A DNA stretch of 64,000 bases, from contig CM072338.1 in assembly GCA_036874045.1 (NCBI GenBank), positions 15,584,501 to 15,648,500 of the forward strand. Reading direction: 5' to 3'. Of the stretch, positions 47,301 to 57,453 are shown one piece after another; position 1 is the first letter of the stretch, and each line of letters starts with the position of its first letter. Made by a program: the position numbers and the translations under genes. Below the pieces are notes generated by a model. It was given only the letters and a program-made list of their open reading frames with translations, searched no databases and was not told the DNA's origin. Source of the DNA: Cymodocea nodosa (Eukaryota > Streptophyta > Magnoliopsida > Alismatales > Cymodoceaceae).

Positions 47301-49370
47301 CCACTCCTATGTATGGCAGTATACCACACCTTGAAGGGTATTATCAAGGCAAAATATGGACAAGATGCTTGCAATGTTGGAGATGAAGGGGGGTTTGCGC
47401 CTAATGTGCAAGACAACAGGGAGGGCCTGGTACTATTAATGGACGCAATAGAGAAAGCTGGTTACACAGGCAAGGTACAAGAATATCAGCTGTCTATTTT
47501 GTTCGTTTGACTTGCCTATTTCTTGATTATTTATGTTGTAATGTTATTGATGCAGATAAAAATAGGAATGGATGTAGCAGCTTCAGAGTTCTTCACCAAG
47601 GATGGGAAGTATGACTTAAATTTCAAGAAACAACCTAACAATGGTGAACATGTACACACAGCTGAAAGCTTATGCAAACTCTACGAAGATTTCATAAGAG
47701 ACTTCCCAATAGTTTCCATTGAGGACCCTTTTGATCAAGATGATTGGAATTCTTGGACATCTTTACAGTCATCCGTAGATATCCAGCTCGTTGGAGATGA
47801 CTTGTTGGTCACTAATCCAAAGAGAATAGCAGAGGCTATTAAGAAGAAGTCCTGCAATGGATTGCTACTGAAGGTTCGTTGGCTCCATTTTGATCTCTGT
47901 AGATTTAACATTGAAAAATTGAAAATTTTCATTTTTCAACTATTTATTTATTTTATATTAAGACCCTATTTGGTTGATTGTAATCAATATATAATTAAGT
48001 TATATCCCTTTATTAATTTACAATATTTGTGGTTTTAATATTATAAGCTTTGAAATTTGATTATAAGAAATTCAATTCTTTAGGACATTACTCAACAAAT
48101 TAAATATGAGCTTAAATGATAAAATTAATTCTTTATGTAATCTTATAATTAATTTAAATTCGATCATTAAACATTGCAATTTAATTACATTACATTGTGA
48201 CCATGGTCAAACATTGTAATTTAATCTTATAAATTCTTACCCTTATAAATAGAGAAATTGTTTCCCATATTTGAAGTCACAATAGAGTAATCTTACCATT
48301 GCATCAAGACTTATTCTCATTTATTTATTTTACATGAGCAAACAAATTTACTTGAAATGGTTTTTTAAGATTTGACTGTCACTTTGAAAACAGAATGGCT
48401 AAATGAAATATCTTGACATCATCCAAATCTAATTTACCACCCACAGTTTGAAATCTGTAGTTACAAAAGGTGTTCGTTCAACTGTTCTGTTTCTTTACTC
48501 CCACAAGTTTTTACTTTTGATCTAGACCTTAGTCAATTCACTTCAATTTTTTTCCCTTATTATTGGATTTTACAAGAAAAAAGGCTACTACAACAATGAA
48601 ATTTTTAATGAAACATCACCCTGAACCAGAGTTCTGGAGTATTTGATGGAAACTTACGATCAAGCAACAGTTGAAATAAACTTTAATAAGTTGGAATCTG
48701 TATTTGTTTCAGGTTAATCAGATAGGAACTGTTACCGAATCCATTCGAGCTTCTCTTGACTCTAAAGCTGCTGGGTGGGGTGTGATGGTCAGTCACCGTA
48801 GTGGTGAGACCGAAGACAATTTCATTGCTGATCTTTCTGTTGGACTAGCAAGTGGGCAGGTATCAATGATTTGGCAAATAAATTAAATAATCCTGTGATA
48901 GTAATTTTTTATTTTCCTCCTACTTTGGCTAAAGTGATAATGTTGTTTTTGACTATGGCACCTGCAGATCAAAACAGGAGCTCCCTGTCGAAGTGAACGC
49001 TTGGCAAAATACAACCAGGTTGTAATTCCTATCCAAATAAATCATGATAATTTTCCTTATTGAACTTTTAAACCCATATTACTTTTCGAAAGGATTGTGG
49101 TTTATTTAGGGATGATTATTAACATATGCAAGATATCATGTGAAAATGCTGTATCTATTAACTAACCTTGTATAGAACCTTAAAAATATATAACAGTAAG
49201 ACCACTCAAATTAATATAAATGTGCAAGTATTTTATCTTATTCAAATGCTAATCTATCGTTTTAATTGCCTGCTTTATTTATGCCCCTCTCTCTCTTTTG
49301 TCAGCTTTTGCGCATCGAAGAGGAGCTTCCTGATGTGCGGTATGCCGGTGAAGGTTTCAGGTCGCCCTAA
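41385..49370 (+). CDS. ENO1: Plastid enolase (phosphopyruvate hydratase)
   Basis: Seven exons join in frame: 41385-41797, 45958-46265, 47320-47474, 47556-47873, 48713-48859, 48968-49018 and 49305-49370. They give 485 residues. The enzyme interconverts 2-phosphoglycerate and phosphoenolpyruvate. A 40-45 residue transit peptide rich in Ser, Pro and Arg precedes the enolase body ([18 protein letters not shown]), which marks the plastid isoform. Expected active-site residues, named by analogy with yeast enolase, are all present: SGAST loop (92-96), E220 (MQEF), E263 (GDEGGF), metal ligands D298, E348 (SIEDP) and D373 (GDDL), K398 (LLKVNQ), H426 (SHRSGE) and K449 (IKTGAP). The start is chosen where the transit peptide begins; an in-frame Met at 41268 would only add 39 atypical residues. 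Intron 1 is 4.16 kb. No damage is seen. Confidence 0.96.
41798..45957. other. ENO1 intron 1 (4.16 kb)
   Basis: A large AT-rich intron bounded by CAG|GTGAAA and CTAACAG|. Short frames near 42653-42889 and 45151-45472 match no family I recognise. Sequence near 43690-43860 has repeated CAGTCTGAC/GTCTGACTGG words of mixed orientation, as in plant repeats, but no element could be bounded. Confidence 0.6.
46266..47319. other. ENO1 intron 2 (1.05 kb)
   Basis: AT-rich intron with no recognised insert. It ends ATGGCAG| before the exon at 47320. Confidence 0.7.
47874..48712. other. ENO1 intron 4 carrying a MITE
   Basis: An 839 bp intron. The segment about 47963-48230 is the second copy of the AT-rich MITE also seen at 35080-35322. 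Confidence 0.6.
47963..48230 (+). mobile_element. AT-rich MITE, copy 2
   Basis: It begins GACCCTATTTGGTTG and ends near GGTCAAACATTGTAATTT. It shares several internal words with the inverted copy at 35080-35322. Limits are approximate and no coding is present. Confidence 0.5.
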
Positions 49371-49664
49371 AATTTATTCGAAAACCACGGCAGTGATTAA
49401 ATTAAACAAATAATGTGCTACACGCAAGCATTTCCTGTTTACCAGTAATTTTGTAGGTCTTGTAGGACGGAACTTCCCTTTTGCATGGAATAAATTGATC
49501 TATTTAGATTTTATAGATGAGCAATGAGGCTACAATGATGCCTTTCATGCACTACATCTCCTTTTCCATGCCACTTTCATTCACTGCTCAACTAAGTATT
49601 TTGAAGTTAATTGTATTTAGGTGAGAGTAGAATTAGGATGAGTGATCACTTGGAAAGTTCTTGT
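49371..49664. other. ENO1 3' flank
   Basis: Probable 3' UTR and flanking sequence. No other gene is seen. Confidence 0.5.
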
Positions 49665-50207
49665 GTATTGTTAATGGGCAATGGTATTAGTTTTCAAGTG
49701 TTGGCAAGTTGTAAGTGTGTGTACCACCTATCCAACTCACGTGTCATCATTGTGGGTCTTACTTTAATCAGTACTCTCAATTGAGTTGGTGGATGAGGTT
49801 ACTTAAGGTATCTCTAACTAGTTGAGAATCTCTGTAAGACAAAATATGTGGTATTTAGAGTAGTCTATCATATTGAGGTCTAGCAATGTCTTCTACAAGC
49901 TTTCGCCTCTTTAGATACTCTTGGTGTATACTAAGCAATGCTTATGGGCAATAGTGTTAGCTCTACTTAAGTATTGGTAAGCCGTAGGTGTGTGCATCAT
50001 CTACTCAACCTACATATCATCGTTACGGGCCTTACCTTAATCAGTACTCTTAATCAAGTTAGTAGATGGAGTCACTTAAGGTGTCATTGACTAGTTGAGA
50101 ATCTCTGTAAGACAAAGTACACGATATTTGGAGTAGTCTATCATATTGAAGTTCAACAAGGACTTCAGTAAGCTTTCACCTTTTTAGATACTCTTAGTGT
50201 ATATTAA
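49665..50207 (+). repeat. 270 bp tandem duplication downstream of ENO1
   Basis: Two adjacent units have a period of 270 bp (ATGGGCAAT at 49673 and 49943). They share AATCAGTACTCT, ACTAGTTGAGAATCTCTGTA, AGTAGTCTATCATATTGA and TTTAGATACTCTT. They differ at about one base in six by eye, so the duplication is old. A further partial echo (ATACTCTTGGTGTATATCAA) lies at about 50250-50270. Confidence 0.8.
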
Positions 50208-50739
50208 GCTGTTTGAGTGTCTATTGAAATTCACATGTTATCACCTTCATGAATACTCTTGGTGTATATCAAACTTTAAGTGTACATAAAGATTCACCTT
50301 CTATCATCTTTAAGGATAAAAAAAAAGTAATAACCACTGCAAAAGACAATTCATAAGGTACAACGCTTGAGTACAAAATATTTGTATAGTGTCATTGTGA
50401 AATATGAGTCGTGTGTTGTTGGAAGACGGTTTACAAGATTGGTAATTCCCCCGTACTGCATTTGTCATCATGAAGAGTTTTCTCTTTCTAAAAGAAGCAT
50501 CTGTTATTTTCCCTGTCTAAATAACATAAAGGAGGAGTTTGTGCACTTGAAATCTGATGGAATTGAAAATTTTTTCTGTCAGATTCCTAGTTATGAGATG
50601 TTTGTGCTGTTTGGAACGAGAATTTGAATTCCAATCATGTGTAAAGGTTGGGAAAATGAATTCCCAACCTAAAAGGTCGGAATTCATTTTCCGACGGACT
50701 GCTCGATCGCCCCCTCGCGCTCAGCCTCGCCCCCTGCGC

Positions 50740-51060
50740 TCTCGACACTCACCCTCGCACTTGCCTACGCCCTCCCACTTCCTGCACCCTCAACGCTTGC
50801 CCTTGCCATTGCACTTGCCTGTGCCCTCGCACTTGCCCGTGCCTTCGTGCTCGCTCGTGCCTTCACGCTCACCCATGCCCTCACGCTCGCCTGCGTCGTT
50901 GCGTTTGCTAGCACCCTCACGATCGCCTGCACCTTCGCGCTCACTCGCGCCCTCGCGCTCACTTGCACCGTCGCACTCGCTAGCACCCTCGCAGTCTCCT
51001 GCACCGTCATGCTCGCTTGCACCGTTGCACTCGTCGACACCCTCGTGGTTGACGCTCGCC
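50740..51060 (+). repeat. 18 bp GC-rich minisatellite in element L
   Basis: Eighteen-base units of the type CGCTCACTTGCACCGTCG repeat with little length variation, clearest at 50938-51045. Because 18 is divisible by three, several frames stay open through it and give artificial Pro/Ser/Arg- or Thr/Ala-rich peptides. Confidence 0.85.
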
Positions 51061-51477
51061 CTTGTGCTCGTTGGTGGAAGGTACGAACCCTCCCGCTCAC
51101 CCTCATGCTCGCTCGCATCCTCACGTGAGACGCTCGTCCTCACCCTCACTGGTGGAAGGTAATGCTACTGTTCACATGATTGAAAGTCATTAATATCTGA
51201 TATAAGCAAAATGACACAATACAAAGATGAGTTAGATGTTTGCATATATCTTTCTAGCATCAATCTTGGTCTTTCTTGATAGATTTGTATACATTTTTGG
51301 TGGAGACTCAATTCTAGACTTATAAAAATTACATTTTTAGTAAGCTAGTGATTTATCTTGTTAAAGTATACTCATCTGTAGATAGGTGTATATTGTGAAT
51401 CTAATGTTTATGGTAATGTCCATTTCTATGTTATGATGTATTTTATATTATGTTCATATATGTATTCTTAGGAAATG

Positions 51478-52085
51478 GAAAATAAGAAAGGATGTGGAAG
51501 ATTTTATTTTAGTTGGAGTATTCAAGCAGATGAGATGATATTAAGAAAGGTGTGTGATGGTATTAAGGAGGGTAATGGTAAAACTATTGATGTAAAGATA
51601 TGAGTTGATACTTGGTTGAAAGTAATCGACGATTACAATAAATAAATAGGAGGTAACATCCAAAAGAAAAATATTGATAGTCAAATTAAAACACGACGAC
51701 AAATGTACAAAATTTATATCAAGATTAGTACACAAAGTGGTTGGGGATGAAACTACATTCATAGGCATACTAATATCACAAAAGAAGTTTGGGATGAATT
51801 TGTTATGGTTAGTTGAATTTTTTCAAATTTCAATTTAACATTTGATTTACTTATAATTTGTACTAATATTTTTTTTTCCTAATAGATTCATCTAGAGTGT
51901 GCATAGTACAAGGGTAAAGCATATCCTATATATGACCAGTTTTAAATAATATTTGAATGAAATCTTGCAACAGGCTCAACTAAAATGAGTACAATAAATC
52001 TAAGATTAGCTGTGAACTTGAATAAAGATACAAACGACTTTGATAATGTACCTCTTACACAAAATATTATGAAATTTGAGGCTAA
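51478..52085 (+). pseudogene. Myb/SANT-like accessory ORF remnant of element L
   Basis: It reads FYFSWSIQADEMILRKVCDG, then VDTWLKVIDDYNK, then (after stops) AVNLNKDTNDFDNVPLTQ. It is parallel to the ORF in element R at 55617-54930. At least four in-frame stops are present, and the 3' half has been deleted together with the transposase. Confidence 0.75.
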
Positions 52086-52359
52086 ATTTATAATTAACCT
52101 TTTGTTGTTTTAAATATGTAATATAACTAAAAAGTTATTAATTTCTGTAATTTTTGATTTATTTTATATAATAATATATTTAATTAATTGATAAATGATA
52201 TATAAACATTTAATTTAATAATATGTTTATTTATTAATGTAAATAATTTATTAATAAATTAATTACATTTTTACTAATTACTTTAATTCGTTACTTAATT
52301 TTATTAAAAATCAATTCTGTTTAATTCTCTCTAATTCTATCATGTGCATAAACACCTAA

Positions 52360-52489
52360 GGGCATGTTTGTGCACCTGGAATTTGAATTCTGCAGAATTT
52401 GAATTCTAACGGAATTTGAATTCTACAGAATTTGACGGAAAGAATTCAAAATCTGGGTGTTTGTGCACTTTCAGGAATTTGACGTAAAT
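52360..52489 (+). mobile_element. Left arm of fold-back element 'S'
   Basis: It begins GGGCATGTTTGTGCACCTGG directly after TAA 52357-52359 and contains repeated GAATTTGAATTCT words. It is the inverted counterpart of 57212-57346, with shared TCTACAGAATTTGA, ATTCAAAATCT and CAGGAATTT words in the same order. Element R separates the two arms. Confidence 0.75.
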
Positions 52490-52843
52490 TAAATTCCAAG
52501 TGTTTATGCACATGACATAATTGGAGGGAATTGAATAAAATTGATTTTTAATAAAATTAAGTATTGACTTAAAATAATTAGTGAAAATGTAATTAAATTA
52601 TTAATGAATTGTTGACATTAATAAATGAATATATTATTAAAATAAATATTTATATATCATTTATCAATTAATTAAATATATCATTATATAAAATAAATCA
52701 CAATATAACAGAAATTGATTACTTTCCCGTTATATTACATATTTAAAACAACAAAAGGATAATTATAAATTTTATATTCCTCGTAATGATCAAAAAAAAG
52801 GCATATTACAAAAAATTTACTCATTATGATGTTTGTAATATTT

Positions 52844-54255
52844 TCATTCACGACCATCCCACATTGCATACATAATATTTTCACGAAATTTATCTGCAAT
52901 TTTTTTTCTTTGCTCTTGTGTGTTGTTCCCAATAGTGTTAAGTATTTCATATTGTCTTTCTACATTTGTAGAGTCTTCAACTTGTATATCACATTCATCT
53001 TCTTGTACTTCATCTTCAAGATCTTGACATAAGTCTGTTTTATCTGCTTTACGAATGAAGTTGTGAACTAAAAAACATGCCAACATTATTTTTGCTTGAG
53101 TTGTGAATGGAAATGGCATATATCCTTGTAATATTGCAAAACGATCTTTGACTACTCCAAATGTACGTTCAATTACTGTCCTCAACTGTGAATGTCTATA
53201 GTTGAAGTTTTCCACTGCATTTGTTGGTTGTCGATTTCCTTCATATTCTGATAAGTGATATCGAACACCTCGAAATGGACATATAAACTCAGGCCTATTT
53301 GGAAATCCAGCATCAACTAAGTAAAATTTACCTGCATGTATTTGAACATCATTTGAAATAAATTCAATTTTGAAAATAAGGTAACATAAAGGTAGATCAT
53401 AAGTTGTATACCTCGTGGTACTTGCAAACCATTGCATTGAGTTGTTGCATCTTGAAGGAGTCGAGCATCAGCAGCTGAACCTTCCCACCCACTGAGAACA
53501 TAAGTAAATTCCATATCAAAATTGCATGCAGCCAATACGTTTTGTGACAATTCACCTTTTCTATTCCTAAATCGGGCATTCTCTTTTCCATAAATTGTGG
53601 CTTTAATGTGTGTACCATCAATATCACCTATACAATCCTACTCATACCAAAAACAAATTTAATTAATATATAAATGAATAACATGAAATATTAAAATAGA
53701 AATAAAGATTGAAGTGTGTACCTTGAAATATGTATAAACATTAACATCATTCTGAATTCGATTGTGTGTAGCAACTTCATGTTTAGCTAGAAGTATATCA
53801 CCTATTTTTAATATAGCATTTATCATTTCATTGAAATATGTACTAACAGTCCATGCTGAGCGATGAAAACGCTCTCTGGTTACTCCATACCTTTGATTTT
53901 GTCCAACTGTTACTAAAAAAATAGCAAGTTTCTCCTCTACGCTCATATTTCTACTATCTGATATTACTTTCATATTTCTTAATAATCCACAAAATTGTGA
54001 AAAAACATGTTGACTCATTCGATAAATTTTCCTGCAATTGTATGCTTGATATGGTGACGATGGATCTAACAATCTTTGTACATATTGTGCTCCTTCCTTA
54101 CTGTATATACGAGTGGTGTATGTTTGAATCCCATTTATAGTAATTCCGCATAGGAATTGCCATGTTCCCAATATAACTTTTCTTTTTTTCTTCCTTCGTT
54201 CTTCGTCTTCATTAATAATGGACATAGACGTCTTCATAAATTCCAATCCTTGCAT
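52844..54255 (-). CDS. PIF/Harbinger DDE transposase, intact-looking
   Basis: Three exons on the minus strand (54255-53722, 53637-53412, 53331-52844) join in frame to 415 residues with GT-AG introns. The N-terminal helical region includes FSQFCGLLRNM and RYGVTRERFHRSAWTVSTYF. Catalytic residues of the DDE_Tnp_4 type are visible: D in CIGDIDGTHIKA, D in SGWEGSAADARLLQDA and E in SQLRTVIERTFGVVK. The conserved YLVDAGFPN and LVHNFIRKAD blocks are also present. No stop or frameshift interrupts the joined frame. In this family the enzyme cuts out the element and reinserts it at TWA sites. Activity would also need the accessory protein, whose gene in this copy is damaged. Confidence 0.88.
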
Positions 54256-54433
54256 CTGTACGTATCATATCAATTATGATTTAATAAAGAAAACATAATA
54301 ATAGCATACAATGCAAAACAATGCATACATCAACAAAATGTTTAGACCATGTTACGTAACATTAAGGATAACACAAGTTCAATAAATTCAAACATGTTCA
54401 ACAAAATTTAAATTTTTAAATGAAAAAAGCACA

Positions 54434-55620
54434 TCATTTCAAATTGAACTTCAACCATGAAGTTCTCATGTTCGGTGGTAGACGCCTAAATTGATTCTTC
54501 TTTGATTCTATCTCCAATAATTGCATTGCCTTGTATTTTTCTTCTTCTGTAAGATCTGTAAGTGAAAGTAAAATAGTGAGAACATCATCTTCTTCACGAT
54601 CTTTTTTCTCTAACAATTCCATCTTCCTCTCCATGTATGCTAATTTCCTTTCTTCAATACGTTGTGTAAATGTCATCTTCTCCTTTTGGATCGATATCAT
54701 GTTCTCTTGTAGTTGTATGGCACGCTCTGAGTATGCCATTTTCCTCGAATTTTCTTCCAAATCCTCACTAAAATAATTCATAAGTGATACACCAACATTG
54801 TTCATTGTAGATGCCATAAATTGTTGTGATTCAGCATGTGGACGTGGACGTTTTCCTTTCTTGCATGAGTCTACATCATTCAAACTAGGAGAAGGAGTTT
54901 GTGTAGGAAAAGGATCTTGAGTTTCAGCCTCAAATTCCATAGTATTTTGTGTAAGAGGTACATTATCAAGGTTATTTGTATCTTCATTCAAGTTCACAGC
55001 TGCTCTTAGATTTGTTGTACTCATTTTAGTTGAGCTTGTTGCAAGATTTCCTTCAAATATTATTTGAAGCTGGTTATATATAGGACATGCTTTACCCTTG
55101 TACTGTGCACACTCTAGATGAACCTATTAGGAAAAAAAATATTAGTACAAATTATAAGCTAATCAAATGTTAAATTTAAATTTGAAAAAATTCAACTAAC
55201 CATAACAAATTCATCCCAAACTTCTTTTGCGATATCAGTATGTCCATGAATGTAGTTCCATCCTCAACCACTTTGTGCACTAATCTTTGTATAAATCTTG
55301 TACATTTGTCGCCATGTTTTCATTCGACTATCAATATTTTTCTTTTGGATGCTACCTCCTGTTTCTTTATTGTAATCATCAATTACCTTCAGCCAAGTAT
55401 CAACTCATATCTTTCCATCAGGAGTTTTACCATTACCCTCCTTAATAGCATCACACACATTTCTTAATATCATCTCATCCGCTTGAACACTCCAACTAAA
55501 ATAAGATCTTCCACATCCTTTCTTTTTTCCATTTCCTAAGAATACATATATGAACAAAATATAAAATGCACCACAACATAACATAGAGATGGACATTATC
55601 ATAAACATTAGATTCACAAT
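54434..55620 (-). pseudogene. Myb/SANT-like accessory ORF of element R, interrupted
   Basis: The minus strand reads GRSYFSWSVQADEMILRNVC then VDTWLKVIDDYNKETGG. The trihelix/SANT part is followed by a probable intron (55198 to about 55125). A 196-codon open end (55024-54434) starts MSTTNLRAAVNLNEDTNN and is rich in Glu, Lys and Met, probably helical. Two in-frame TGA codons (55405-55407 and 55264-55266) break the N-terminal half. In the family this protein binds DNA and helps bring the transposase to the nucleus. As read, only the C-terminal part could be made. Confidence 0.75.
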
Positions 55621-55639
55621 ATATACCTATCAATTCAAT

Positions 55640-56500
55640 TTTAGGAACATTGCAGTTTCAAAGTCTGTAGATTGATGCAAACTGATGTCATAAATATAAT
55701 CCTAGAGAATTTCTTGAGGGGCATGTTATATTTTTACAGCTAAATTAATTTGGAATATAGACCTACGACAATGCTATGTGGTTGAAAATATGCCATCCAA
55801 ATGCTTTATTTCTGCAGATCACCTTGTGTAAACATAAAAAACAAATCAGTTTCTATTTTGGCTTCTTTTTGTTTGTTGGCACAAGTGTGTATGTGTGGAT
55901 CTCCATTTTCTTTTTGTGGGTGTTGGGAGTGGAACGAATGAACGATGACAGAATAGAAGCTGCAGCTCTTCTTGCAGGACCCAGACCACCCTTATCCTCA
56001 GCATTCCTCCTCTCGTTTCTATTCTCACCCCCCCACTTCCCCAAACTTCAATGTTTTCCTCATCCTCCTTTTGTCTGGAAGACTCGGGGTTCGGTCGAAT
56101 TGGTCTTGGTGCTGGTGGTCTTTTTGGGTTCCTAGATTTCCTCACCTTGCTAGTTTCTCACGATTTTGGGCTGATACCGAGTTAATTTTTTTCTTCTAAG
56201 TGGAAAGCTCTGTTGGTGTTTTTGTGGGTTATCTAGGTTTGGCGTATTGGGTTTGGTTTGGAGAAGGTTCATTGTGGTGGTACCCAAAAAATCTGGTTTT
56301 GGTGTACATGTTATGTTTCAATTCCAACCAATGCTTGTTCTGTCTTGGTATTAAGGAAGCCTTTTTTCTCTCTGCCTGCAGAAAAGGGACCAGAAAAACT
56401 CTGGCCTCGATCAATTTCACCCCACGTTTTTCTTGTGATCACATCCTAAATGCTCAATGTGAATACCATAATCAAAAATAAAATCATACCACTAGACGGA
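55640..56500. other. Unassigned insert inside element R
   Basis: This 0.86 kb has no counterpart in element L, where the minisatellite is followed by only about 0.3 kb before the Myb/SANT ORF. The + strand has a short open frame from 55938 (MNDDRIEAAALLAGPRPPLS). No family was recognised. It may be captured host DNA or simply element sequence lost from L. Confidence 0.4.
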
Positions 56501-56874
56501 ATGTACCTGTTCAACCAGCGTCGAGCGTCGCGATACACTGCAGGATGAATGATCGGAGCTTCAGATGCAGGATGGCTACAACGATCCAATCACGAACGAC
56601 TCGCAAATGGTAGGACGACACGATCGGCAGGACGACTTGTCTAGTTGTTCGACAAGACAAGTGTTCGCGAAAGACGGTAAGGGCAAAAATCAATACCTTA
56701 GACCAAGGAAAGCATCTAACGGGGCGACGGTGAGCGCCAGCAGTCGGAGAGCATGAGATTCAGACGGTGACAGAAGCAAGTGCAAGTCAGGGCGAGGGCT
56801 TCTACGTTCGTTCAAGAGAAATAGAGACTTTCGATACTTGAAAGTGTCGGTGCCGACGAGCGCGAGGGGGAAAC

Positions 56875-56996
56875 GATGAGGGGCCGACGAGCGCGCGGGC
56901 GAGGGCGACGATGCGCATGATCACGAGGGAGAATCAATGAGGGGCCGACGAGCACGTGGGCGAGGGCGACGATGCGCGTGATTGCGAGGACGATGA
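56875..56996. repeat. 61 bp GC-rich tandem repeat in element R
   Basis: Two units with TGAGGGGCCGACGAGC starting at 56877 and 56938 share GGGCGAGGGCGACGATGCGC. The repeat occupies the same subterminal place as the 18 bp repeat of element L but has an unrelated unit length. Confidence 0.75.
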
Positions 56997-57211
56997 GCAG
57001 GAAGACGAGCGGGAGGGCGTAGAATCGCGAGGGGCAGAAAATGAATTCCGACCTTTTAGGTTGGGAATTCATTTTCCCAACCTTTACACATACTTGGAAT
57101 TCAAATTCCCAAGGAATTTGAATTCCAAAATGCACAAACACCTCATCACTCGGAATCTAATGAAAAAAATTTTCAATTACGTCAGATTCCGAGTGCACAA
57201 ACCCCCCTTAA

Positions 57212-57346
57212 ATTTCAATTTCTGTAAAATTCCTGAACGTGCACAAATACCTAGATTTTGAATTATTTCCATCAAATTCTGTAGAATTCAAATTTCGTTA
57301 GATTTTAAATTTTATGGAATTCAAATTCCAAGTGCACAAATAGACT
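57212..57346 (-). mobile_element. Right arm of fold-back element 'S'
   Basis: Inverted counterpart of 52360-52489, ending GTGCACAAATAGACT before TAA 57347-57349. With R removed, the two arms would form a palindromic MITE of about 270 bp. Confidence 0.75.
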
Positions 57347-57453
57347 TAAATGTTCAAAAATGTTGTTTGATCTATTTGTGTAGAGATCGTCGGTGCACTA
57401 CAATGTCAAGTATAAACACCCATCCAAACCTAAGTAATCAAGGCGTAATGAGA

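Larger units (their letters stand above)
50530..52356 (+). mobile_element. Harbinger deletion derivative 'L' (1.83 kb)
   Basis: Flanked by TAA (50527-50529 and 52357-52359). The left end AGGAGGAGTTTGTGCAC matches the inverted right end of element R, and the right end GTGCATAAACACC matches the inverted left end of R. The order inside is end repeat, GC minisatellite, Myb/SANT ORF remnant (about 51478-52080) and AT-rich 3' end. The transposase is absent: alignment by eye to R jumps from R position about 54935 to about 52772, a loss of about 2.2 kb. L lies in opposite orientation to R. Confidence 0.8.
52493..57208 (-). mobile_element. PIF/Harbinger transposon 'R' (4.72 kb)
   Basis: It lies between TAA 52490-52492 and TAA 57209-57211. 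The minus strand starts AGGGGGGTTTGTGCAC at the right border, and the other end reads GTGTTTATGCACATGAC. Along the minus strand come a GC-rich segment with a 61 bp tandem repeat, an unassigned segment (about 56500-55640), the Myb/SANT-like ORF (about 55617-54434) and the DDE transposase (54255-52844). This is the usual two-gene set of plant Harbinger elements. It is inserted in the centre of fold-back element S. The left border is less certain by a few bases. Confidence 0.8.

Noticed and set aside
50557-51162. 201-codon Pro/Ser/Arg-rich open frame
   Set aside because: It reads through the 18 bp minisatellite of element L. Other frames on both strands are open too, so it is a repeat artefact.
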